Assembly (NCBI GenBank): GCA_902462475.1
Contig: CABQCB010000033.1
Coordinates: 1-11,923 of the forward strand
Direction of reading: 5' to 3'
Length of the DNA: 11,923 bases
DNA from: an uncultured Oscillibacter sp.
GTDB taxonomy: Bacteria; Bacillota_A; Clostridia; Oscillospirales; Oscillospiraceae
The notes beneath the pieces were generated by a model, which ran no database searches, was not told the origin of the DNA, and saw only the letters and a list, made by a program, of their open reading frames with translations. Of this stretch, positions 6,429 through 11,923 are shown in pieces. The first letter of the stretch is position 1. Every line of letters begins with the position of its first letter. A program made the position numbers and the translations under genes.

Positions 6429-6809
6429 ATGCTTAGTAGGCGTATAAAATCAGTAATTCCAATGCTTGTCTCTGTTTTTCTAATAACAGGGTGCGGAACC
6501 TCTGTTCAAGAAGATATTGATGGAGTCTATGTTTATGAAAAAGAGGGGTTTGGCGGTGAGTTTACTATCACATTAAATAAAGATGGCACATTTCAATACT
6601 ATGAGGGTGGACTCAGCAGCTCTCTTGGGAGTGGAACGTGGACATTGGAAGATGAGCTTTTGTGCATAACAGAGGAAAATGCACCACATCCCCGGACCAA
6701 CTACTTTCTGGTGGAGGATGGCAGTCTGGTGTTTCAGGCTGAAGGTTCCGATAACTTTACGTTTGTCACAGTCTTAGACAGCGAACAATTCAATGCCAGC
6801 GAAAGTTAA
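6429..6809 (+). CDS. Small lipoprotein, predicted beta-barrel, unknown function
   Basis: This is a 126-residue secreted lipoprotein. Residues 1-22 form a type II signal peptide: basic SRRIK, a hydrophobic core, then the lipobox LITGC with C22 as the lipidated Cys. The mature part has alternating short strands: DIDGVYVYEKEGFGGEFTI, LNKDGTFQYYEGG, GSGTWTLEDELLCI and SLVFQAE. This pattern (GxY, then LxxDGTFxY, then GxWxxxxxxL) is typical of small lipocalin-like or NlpE-like barrels, but I cannot name a family. ATG 6429 was preferred over GTG 6420 because AAGGTG (6415-6420) then lies eight bases upstream. Codons such as ATA, AGG, CTA, ACA and TCA, rare in the neighbours, are common at its start, and the DNA is much richer in A+T. 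With its own promoter and terminator it looks like a transferred single-gene cassette (inference). Confidence 0.75.
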   Translation: MLSRRIKSVIPMLVSVFLITGCGTSVQEDIDGVYVYEKEGFGGEFTITLNKDGTFQYYEGGLSSSLGSGTWTLEDELLCITEENAPHPRTNYFLVEDGSLVFQAEGSDNFTFVTVLDSEQFNASES

Positions 6810-6828
6810 CGAATAAAGCTCAGCTTAT

Positions 6829-6862
6829 GAGGCTCTGCCAGCACAAGGCAGAGCCTCTTTTT
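6829..6862 (+). terminator. Intrinsic terminator after the small lipoprotein gene
   Basis: A perfect 11-base stem, GAGGCTCTGCC (6829-6839) with GGCAGAGCCTC (6847-6857), around a 7-base loop and followed by TTTTT (6858-6862). It starts 20 bases after the stop codon. Confidence 0.9.
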
Positions 6863-7200
6863 GTGTCTCTAATGAATAAAACCAAATTAGATTTGGCTAA
6901 TTCTACTTTAGGAACACAGAAAGGAATCGAGAGGAATAGAATAGTGCCAGTACTCGCAGCTAAGAGAACCGTAATTCATCAGCATCGATTAAGAACCAAA
7001 GAAGCCTTATCCTAAATTGGATAGGATCTCCTTGATTGCCTAACTTAATTTCCGTCAAAAGGCAGAGAATTTCCATTTTCCTTGAAATCAACACGTTCCT
7101 TAAACCGGGAGCAAAAAAGTTTGTCTGCGCCGCCAGCGGGCGGAACCATTTTCCACTATTGCCGTCTCTACTGTTGAAAGGGTCTTTCCACACCATAAAA
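6863..7200. other. AT-rich intergenic stretch with no supported gene
   Basis: About 340 bases with short open frames on both strands but none with a convincing ribosome binding site, domain or composition. It holds two small dyads: CCAAAT/ATTTGG around TAG (6882-6896) and ATCCTA/TAGGAT around a 7-base loop (7009-7027). GC content rises again after about 7125. I found no clear promoter for the DUF4349 gene here, although it must be transcribed from this region because a terminator precedes it. Confidence 0.5.
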
Positions 7201-7213
7201 AGGAGGGTTCACG

Positions 7214-8173
7214 ATGAAAAAGAAGGGTTTTGTCTGGGGACTTGTACTGGTGCTGGCCATGGGTCTGCTCAGTGGCTGCGGCAGCGAATCCGCCGCTTCC
7301 ATGACGGAGGAGACAGCCGCCGCAGAAGCCCCGGCGGAAGAGTACAGCATGGACACAGCGGCAGATTACGGCACCGGCAACGCCAGCATGATGCCCGCCG
7401 CGGAGAGCGGTGAAACGGAGAACGGCGCGGTGCAGGGCTCCAAGCGCATCTACACCGCCACGCTGCAGCTGGAGACCACCGGCTTTGACGAGGCCGTCTC
7501 CTCCCTGACGGATCTGGTGGACAGCAGCGGCGGCTGGGTGTCGTCCTCGTCCGTCAGCAACCACTCCAGCTCCTACCGCTACGCGGACCTGACCGTGCGG
7601 GTGCCGGTGGAGAAGTACCGTGATTTTCTCTCCCAGGCGGGAGAGCTGTGCCACCTGCTCTACACCCAGGAGTACGTGGACGACGTGACCGAGGCCTATT
7701 ACGACACCGCCGGACGGCTGGAGACCCAGCAGATCAAACTGGAGCGGCTCCAGAACCTGCTGGCCCAGGCGGAGAAGATGGAGGATATCATCACCATCGA
7801 GTCCGCCATCTCCGAGACGGAGCAGATGATCGACAGCCTCTCCGGTACCTTGCAGCACTATGACTCCCAGGTGGACTATGCCACCGTTAACATCTCCTTG
7901 CAGGAGGTGGGCAAGCTCTCCAACGTGGAAGAGCCCACCGCCACGCTGGGCGGGCGGCTGGCCGCCGCGTTTACCTCCGGGTGCCGCAGCTTCCTCACCG
8001 CCGCGGAGGACCTGCTGGTGGCGCTGGTATACGGCTGGGTGTGGCTGGTGATCCTGGCTGCGGCAGCCATCGTGGTGGTGCGCCGCCTGAAAAAGCGGGG
8101 CGTCCGGCTCCCCTCCCTGAAGCGAAAGGACCATGCATCTGACCATGATGCCCCCAAGGACGGCACCCTTTGA
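7214..8173 (+). CDS. DUF4349 domain lipoprotein with C-terminal membrane helix
   Basis: This 319-residue envelope protein has a signal peptide ending in the lipobox LLSGC (C22), then an acidic, Ala/Glu-rich linker to about residue 75. The DUF4349 domain covers about 76-232: SKRIYTATLQLETTGFDEAV, GGWVSSSSVSNHSSSYRYA, DLTVRVPVEKYRDFL and the marker DDVTEAYYD. It continues as a long coiled coil (about 165-216, RLETQQIKLERLQNLLAQAE and so on) and closes with VDYATVNISLQE. A transmembrane helix follows at about 268-289, then a basic tail (RRLKKRG, SLKRK), which by the positive-inside rule is cytoplasmic. The protein would therefore be held by both a lipid and a helix. The function of DUF4349 is not established. 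ATG 7214 has AGGAGG (7201-7206) seven bases upstream. Single gene, ending at a two-way terminator. Confidence 0.9.
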   Translation: MKKKGFVWGLVLVLAMGLLSGCGSESAASMTEETAAAEAPAEEYSMDTAADYGTGNASMMPAAESGETENGAVQGSKRIYTATLQLETTGFDEAVSSLTDLVDSSGGWVSSSSVSNHSSSYRYADLTVRVPVEKYRDFLSQAGELCHLLYTQEYVDDVTEAYYDTAGRLETQQIKLERLQNLLAQAEKMEDIITIESAISETEQMIDSLSGTLQHYDSQVDYATVNISLQEVGKLSNVEEPTATLGGRLAAAFTSGCRSFLTAAEDLLVALVYGWVWLVILAAAAIVVVRRLKKRGVRLPSLKRKDHASDHDAPKDGTL

Positions 8174-8182
8174 TCTGCATAG

Positions 8183-8217
8183 AAAATGCCCGGGCCTATA
8201 AGGCCCGGGCATTTTTT
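8183..8217. terminator. Bidirectional terminator between the DUF4349 gene and the repeat-protein gene
   Basis: ATGCCCGGGCCT (8186-8197) and AGGCCCGGGCAT (8201-8212) form a perfect 12-base stem with loop ATA. T6 follows on the plus strand (8212-8217), and the A-run at 8183-8186 provides the T-tract on the minus strand. The TGA stop of the convergent gene (8219-8217) abuts it. Confidence 0.88.
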
Positions 8218-11200
8218 CAGTTGGTCAGGATGGTGTAGCCCACTGTGTTATACTGCGCATCCAGCAGCAGCACATAGGCATAGGTGGTCTTTCCATCGGA
8301 GCGCTCCGACGGCACCAGCACATCCAGATCCTCCACGGGTTTGCAGAACCGCTCCTTTCCCACGGACCTCTCCCGACTCCAAAGGCCGTATTGCTGCACT
8401 GCCTGGCAGAAGTCGTCATTGTTGTTTAAATAGAAGTTATCGATGCACCAGGCCGCACCGCTGCGCTCCACCTGCTCCGGGGCAATGTACTCCGGCAGCG
8501 CTGCCTGGGAGAAGGTTTTTTTCTGCTGCTCATAAAGCCCGGAGAAGTCATAGTCGCAAAACGTGATCTCCATGCGCCAGCTGTCCCCGCCCATATAGAG
8601 GGGCTGGCCAAAGAAATAGCCACACAAGGTGGTCTCGTCACTGTACAAAAGCAGCACCCGGGATGGAGCCTGGCCGCCCTGAACGGAAAACCGGCCGGAG
8701 GTCTGATTCATAGACCGTTCCCCGTCAGAGGCCACCAGCCAGGACACCTGGTCGCTGACTTTCAGATACTCTTCTACACTACCCAGGTCAGGGCTTCCCC
8801 GAAACTCCATGAACTTGGCCTGGGGCACCACCTGCTGCACCTGCTCCAGCGTCACGGTGCAGTACTCTCCCTCCGCCGTCAGGTCCAGCGACGCGCCGGT
8901 ATGGACGCCGGAGGGGCGGGGAAACTCCAGATCCTTCACCCGCTCTCCGTCTGTGACGGTCACATAGCCCATGTACTGCATGGCGTCGTCCAGCAGCAGA
9001 TAGACCCGGGGCCGGTCCGCTGTGGCGTGCCGGGCGCTGTTGGGCAAATCAGAGAGGGGCGCGCAGAACCGGCTGATGTAAGGCGAGGTAGCCCGGCTCC
9101 ACAGGCTCTGGAGCCGCACCCGATTGGTGAAGTCATCACTGCCTGAGAGCTGGGAAACCGGCTCGATGTAAAAGGCCGCGCCGCAGGAGTCCAGGTCGTA
9201 CTGGGAGATCTCCGGCAGCTGGGGCGAGGCCGTATAGCCTGCGGACTGCTGGCCATAAAGGTCGGTGAAATCGTAGTCGCACAGGGTGATCTCCATACGC
9301 CATTTTCCGCCGCCCAGGTCCTCCGGGGCGCCCACGAAGTAGCCGCACAATGTGGTGAAGTCCCGATAGAGCAGCAGCGTGAAAATATGGTCCTCCGAAA
9401 GATTCCAGGTGGCAGAGGTATACCCCCCCTGTTGTGTTCCCTGGGAGGCCACCAGCCAGGCCATGTGGAAGCTGTCGGTCACATAGGCCTTCACGTCGCC
9501 GCCCAGGTCCGGCGCATAGCCCTCAAAGTTGAAAAAGGCCGTCTCCGGCACCACCTGGCGCAGCAGCTCCTCCGTGATCTCGCAGTTCCCGTCGCTCTTT
9601 TCCTCCAGGATCAGCTCCACGGAGCCGGTGGGGGTAATATCGCCATTCCCGCCGACCTGTCCGCCGCTGCCGGTGGAGTCCATCATGGTATAGCCCAGCA
9701 GCTGATGGTCGCCGTCCAGCAGCAAAAAGCAGCGCCACCGGTCGTCCCGGGGCAGCCGGTCCTGCAGCCGGTCCATCTCCCGGCTGTGCTTTTCCACATA
9801 GGGGGAGGTGTACTCCGCCCACAGGTGATAGGCCTGGGCGTCGCCGGGCAGAAGCGTGGGGCCCCGGCCGGTATTGTAGCCGGTGAGGAAGTATTTGGCG
9901 CCGGAGTCCTCAATGTCCTCCGGGGCGATGTAGTTTGCAAAGGTCTCGTCCCGCTGGGCGTCGAACAGGGCCATCTGCTCTTCATAAAGGGCCGTGAAGT
10001 CGTAGTCGCAGAGCGTCACCTGCAATTGCCACGTTCCGCTGCCCGCTTTTTCCGGCACGCCTACGGCATGGCCCATCAGGTGGGTGTTGCTGTCAAAGAG
10101 CAGCAGACACAGAGGGCTGTCCGGGTCATCGTTGGCATTGAAGCTGCCCCTCTCTCCCTGGGAGCCCTGCTGGCCCCGGCTGGTGACCAGCATGGCCATC
10201 TGGAAGCTGTCGATGAGGTAGGTGTCGATGTCTCCGCCCATGTTGGGTGTCCCCTCCAGGTTAATATACTCCACCTCCGGGAACTGCGCTTGCACCAGCT
10301 CCGGCGTGACGGTGCATACGCCCTCCGCGTCCTCTTCCACGGTAAAGGTCACCGTCTCCCCGTCGCCGGGGGCCGTCACATGCAGCTCCTCCGCGCCAAA
10401 ACCGCCCAGTCGGGGCAGCAGGAGCGCAGCGGCCGCAATGACCACCACCGCGGCGGCAAGGACCGCCGCGATCTTGCCGCGTTTTTTCCCTGCGCCGGGC
10501 TTTGCCGCCTGTGCGTCCTCCTTGCAAGCAACGGCAGTCTCCGGCTGGGCGGTATCCGAAGTCTTTTCCGTATGGAGTCGGGAGCGGAGCGTCTCCATCC
10601 GCTGCCGGGCAGCCTCGCGGCGTGCTTGTGCCCGCTGTCGGGCCTCTTCCGCCCGGCGGGCCCGCTCCTGGGCCTGATGCTCTGCTTCATCCAACTGCGC
10701 CTGACGCACCGCCGCAAGGCCCGCGGCGGTGGCCAGACGCGCGGCCATATCCTTTTGGCAGCCGCAGCGGTGGCACTTTGTCTCTGCGTCGCGGTTCACG
10801 CCGCCGCAGGCGCAGTACCAAAGGCCCTGGCCATTCCAGTAGGCATACCGGCTGCTGGGAAGTCCCCGGCTCAGCGCCAGCAGCGCCGGGTCTCCCACTG
10901 CTTCATCCAACGCGGTAAAGGCCGGAAGGCTCTCCCAGCAGGCATCCTCCGCCGCGGTCCAGGCAGTTCCGTCCCCAAAAATAGCGGACACTGCCCGGAC
11001 CTCCATGCGCTGCGCGTCACTCCAGGGCAGCACCACAGCGGTATACTGTCCAAAGGTCTGGCCCCGGGCCGCCTGCAGTTCCTTATAAGTAAAGACCGTC
11101 TCCGCCCCGTCCGCGTCCGGGCAGCGGACCGATACCGTCAGCGCGGTGACGGTACGGAGGTCAACGCTTTTCCACTTCAGCTGGGCCACCAGCCGGGGCG

Positions 11201-11303
11201 ATCTGGTGTCCTCCAGCAGTACGCCGGCCGCCAGCACCACCGGCGCACCGTCTGTATACAGCCGCTGCGGCAGTGCAAAGCGCCGGATATAGCGATCACT
11301 CAT
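8217..11303 (-). CDS. Zinc-ribbon, single-helix membrane protein with triplicated ectodomain
   Basis: This 1028-residue protein has no function I can name. In order: an N-terminal beta-rich domain (about 1-130, starting MSDRYIRRFALPQRLYTDGA) that I associate with other clostridial zinc-ribbon proteins; a zinc ribbon (LWYCACGGVNRDAETKCHRC, C164, C166, C177, C180); a charged coiled coil (about 187-246, Ala/Arg/Glu/Gln-rich); a basic stretch and one transmembrane helix (about 276-298); and three tandem units at about 316-543, 560-786 and 803-1028. Each unit contains T-(L/F)-CDYDF-(T/S)-x-LY (CDYDF at 432, 675 and 916), preceded by W-(R/Q)-x-(E/Q)-(I/V). Each ends with LLLD...GY. With no N-terminal signal peptide and basic residues before the helix, the N-half should be cytoplasmic and the repeats outside. 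ATG 11303 is chosen because GGGAGGGG (11308-11315) lies just upstream; the frame is open back to 11411 but that overlaps the upstream gene. It lies 13 bases after the upstream membrane-protein gene. Confidence 0.85.
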   Translation of the reverse strand: MSDRYIRRFALPQRLYTDGAPVVLAAGVLLEDTRSPRLVAQLKWKSVDLRTVTALTVSVRCPDADGAETVFTYKELQAARGQTFGQYTAVVLPWSDAQRMEVRAVSAIFGDGTAWTAAEDACWESLPAFTALDEAVGDPALLALSRGLPSSRYAYWNGQGLWYCACGGVNRDAETKCHRCGCQKDMAARLATAAGLAAVRQAQLDEAEHQAQERARRAEEARQRAQARREAARQRMETLRSRLHTEKTSDTAQPETAVACKEDAQAAKPGAGKKRGKIAAVLAAAVVVIAAAALLLPRLGGFGAEELHVTAPGDGETVTFTVEEDAEGVCTVTPELVQAQFPEVEYINLEGTPNMGGDIDTYLIDSFQMAMLVTSRGQQGSQGERGSFNANDDPDSPLCLLLFDSNTHLMGHAVGVPEKAGSGTWQLQVTLCDYDFTALYEEQMALFDAQRDETFANYIAPEDIEDSGAKYFLTGYNTGRGPTLLPGDAQAYHLWAEYTSPYVEKHSREMDRLQDRLPRDDRWRCFLLLDGDHQLLGYTMMDSTGSGGQVGGNGDITPTGSVELILEEKSDGNCEITEELLRQVVPETAFFNFEGYAPDLGGDVKAYVTDSFHMAWLVASQGTQQGGYTSATWNLSEDHIFTLLLYRDFTTLCGYFVGAPEDLGGGKWRMEITLCDYDFTDLYGQQSAGYTASPQLPEISQYDLDSCGAAFYIEPVSQLSGSDDFTNRVRLQSLWSRATSPYISRFCAPLSDLPNSARHATADRPRVYLLLDDAMQYMGYVTVTDGERVKDLEFPRPSGVHTGASLDLTAEGEYCTVTLEQVQQVVPQAKFMEFRGSPDLGSVEEYLKVSDQVSWLVASDGERSMNQTSGRFSVQGGQAPSRVLLLYSDETTLCGYFFGQPLYMGGDSWRMEITFCDYDFSGLYEQQKKTFSQAALPEYIAPEQVERSGAAWCIDNFYLNNNDDFCQAVQQYGLWSRERSVGKERFCKPVEDLDVLVPSERSDGKTTYAYVLLLDAQYNTVGYTILTN
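8220..8897 (-). repeat. Ectodomain repeat unit 3 (coding)
   Basis: Encodes residues about 803-1028. Its marker WRMEITFCDYDFSGLYEQQ and the preceding TTLCGYFFG closely match unit 2. The unit ends at the protein C-terminus with YVLLLDAQYNTVGYTILTN. Confidence 0.85.
8946..9626 (-). repeat. Ectodomain repeat unit 2 (coding)
   Basis: Encodes residues about 560-786. The marker WRMEITLCDYDFTDLYGQQ and TTLCGYFVG are shared almost word for word with unit 3, so units 2 and 3 look like the more recent duplication. It ends with VYLLLDDAMQYMGYVTVTD. Confidence 0.85.
9675..10358 (-). repeat. Ectodomain repeat unit 1 (coding)
   Basis: Encodes residues about 316-543 and is the most divergent copy: its marker reads WQLQVTLCDYDFTALYEEQ and the TTLCGYF element is THLMGHA. 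It ends with CFLLLDGDHQLLGYTMMDS. A Gly/Ser/Thr-rich linker (about 544-559) joins it to unit 2. Confidence 0.85.
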
Positions 11304-11316
11304 GGCGCCCCTCCCA

Positions 11317-11923
11317 TCAAAGCTCCGGCAGCTCGTCGGGGTTGGCTTGTTCCGCGCTGTTCCCGGACACCGGCACGGCCGCGCCCTCCGCTTTCCCGGA
11401 GGCCACGCCATCCTTGCGGATGGCGTGCACGTCCGCGGTCATCTGGCCGAAGGCATACAGCGGCCAGGTGCCCGCCGCCAGGATGAGGGCGCTCACCACG
11501 GCGATCAGGCCGCTGAGCAGCAGCGATACAGGGCTGAAGTAGGGCGGGACCAATCCGAACAGCTGCAGCAGCAAAACCACCACGCTCAATGCCATCACCA
11601 AGGCGCCCACCAATCCCACGATCAGATAGATGAGGCCGCAGATCTTGGCCACCAGCTGGATCTTGCCGCCCACATCGCTGTAAAAGCCGTGGACAAAGCC
11701 GGAAAAGCCCCGGCGGTACTTGTCGCCGTCCACCTTCCAGGCCTTGGGCGGCGCCTGGCGGCCCTCCATGGCCAGGTTCACCAGGATCAGCCCCAGGGGC
11801 AGCAGGATCGCCGTGATCAGATTCTTAAAAAGGCCCGGGTTTCCCTGGCCGCCCAGCTGGAAATATTCCACCAGGAAGTCCAGCTGGATCACTTCCGCCC
11901 AAAGCCCATTGGCAGCGGCCAAG
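11317..11923 (-). CDS. Multi-pass membrane protein, N-terminus beyond the window
   Basis: About 201 residues are visible; the frame runs off the right edge, so the true start is not seen (the first visible in-frame start would be a TTG at the edge, unlikely to be real). Three hydrophobic stretches are clear in visible numbering: about 34-51, 91-120 and 131-157. The motif DVGGKIQLVAKICGLIYLI before the second and PLYAFGQMTADVHAIRK after the third recall small clostridial membrane proteins of unknown function in which a GxKIxxLAK segment precedes two helices and a conserved (L/Y)xFGQL stretch follows. The C-terminal tail (about 170-201) is polar, acidic and probably disordered. The stop is 13 bases before the ATG of the triplicated zinc-ribbon protein on the same strand, so the two are almost certainly cotranscribed and may act together at the membrane. 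Confidence 0.75.
   Translation of the reverse strand, partial: LAAANGLWAEVIQLDFLVEYFQLGGQGNPGLFKNLITAILLPLGLILVNLAMEGRQAPPKAWKVDGDKYRRGFSGFVHGFYSDVGGKIQLVAKICGLIYLIVGLVGALVMALSVVVLLLQLFGLVPPYFSPVSLLLSGLIAVVSALILAAGTWPLYAFGQMTADVHAIRKDGVASGKAEGAAVPVSGNSAEQANPDELPEL

Noticed and set aside
6827..7015. Possible 62-codon gene after the small lipoprotein
   Set aside because: It begins inside the lipoprotein terminator hairpin, has no ribosome binding site and shows no pattern typical of a protein.
6845..7067. Nine-base direct repeat AAGGCAGAG (6845-6853 and 7059-7067) as island or insertion boundaries
   Set aside because: The first copy is part of a terminator stem, and the spacing does not match the composition change, so chance is the simpler explanation.
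6960..7196. Possible 78-codon minus-strand gene in the AT-rich gap
   Set aside because: Its start lies next to the ribosome binding site of the DUF4349 gene, it has no upstream signals, and the translation resembles no family I know.
7100..8212. Minus-strand open frame opposite the DUF4349 gene
   Set aside because: Antisense to a well-supported lipoprotein gene and starting inside a terminator hairpin; no recognisable domain.
9387..11486. Long open frame on the plus strand opposite the triplicated-domain gene (about 700 codons)
   Set aside because: It is antisense to a gene with clear repeats, zinc ribbon and ribosome binding site. Its translation is rich in Gly, Arg, His and Pro as expected from the complement of GC-rich coding DNA, and it has no domain.

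Overview
The window comes from a GC-rich chromosome whose proteins look like those of Gram-positive Clostridia. Several families found here (DUF4349 lipoprotein, Cys-rich FMN-dependent hydroxy-acid dehydrogenase, zinc-ribbon plus single-helix proteins, RlmA-type methyltransferase) and the GC-rich codon use suggest a gut Oscillospiraceae-type bacterium such as a Flavonifractor, Lawsonibacter or Oscillibacter relative. That placement is inference. No rRNA, tRNA, CRISPR array or transposase was seen.

Layout. The left edge holds the C-terminus of a cysteine desulfurase (+). It is followed by a MATE efflux pump and, with a 4-base overlap, an RlmA-type 23S rRNA guanine methyltransferase (+). A two-way terminator separates these from a convergent acyltransferase-3 membrane protein (-). 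That gene is divergent from a DAACS-family sodium symporter (+), and each of the two has a good sigma-A type promoter with a 17-base spacer. Tandem terminators at 5062-5134 close the symporter and the convergent FMN-dependent alpha-hydroxy-acid dehydrogenase (-).

From about 6260 to 7200 the DNA becomes clearly richer in A+T. This stretch carries one small lipoprotein gene with a strong terminator and about 350 bases with no gene I can support. GC-rich sequence resumes with a DUF4349 lipoprotein (+) and a two-way terminator. The right third is a minus-strand operon. It encodes a multi-pass membrane protein that runs off the window, followed 13 bases later by a 1028-residue protein. That protein has an N-terminal beta-rich domain, a four-Cys zinc ribbon, a charged coiled coil, one transmembrane helix and three tandem copies of a roughly 240-residue-period domain predicted to lie outside the cell.

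How the genes relate. Most are independent housekeeping or transport units set out as convergent pairs that share terminators. The MATE/RlmA pair is translationally coupled and could act together on ribosome-targeting compounds (inference). The least explained part is the 8217-11923 operon. The triplicated ectodomain matches no family I can name, and two cysteines are conserved at the same spacing in all three copies.
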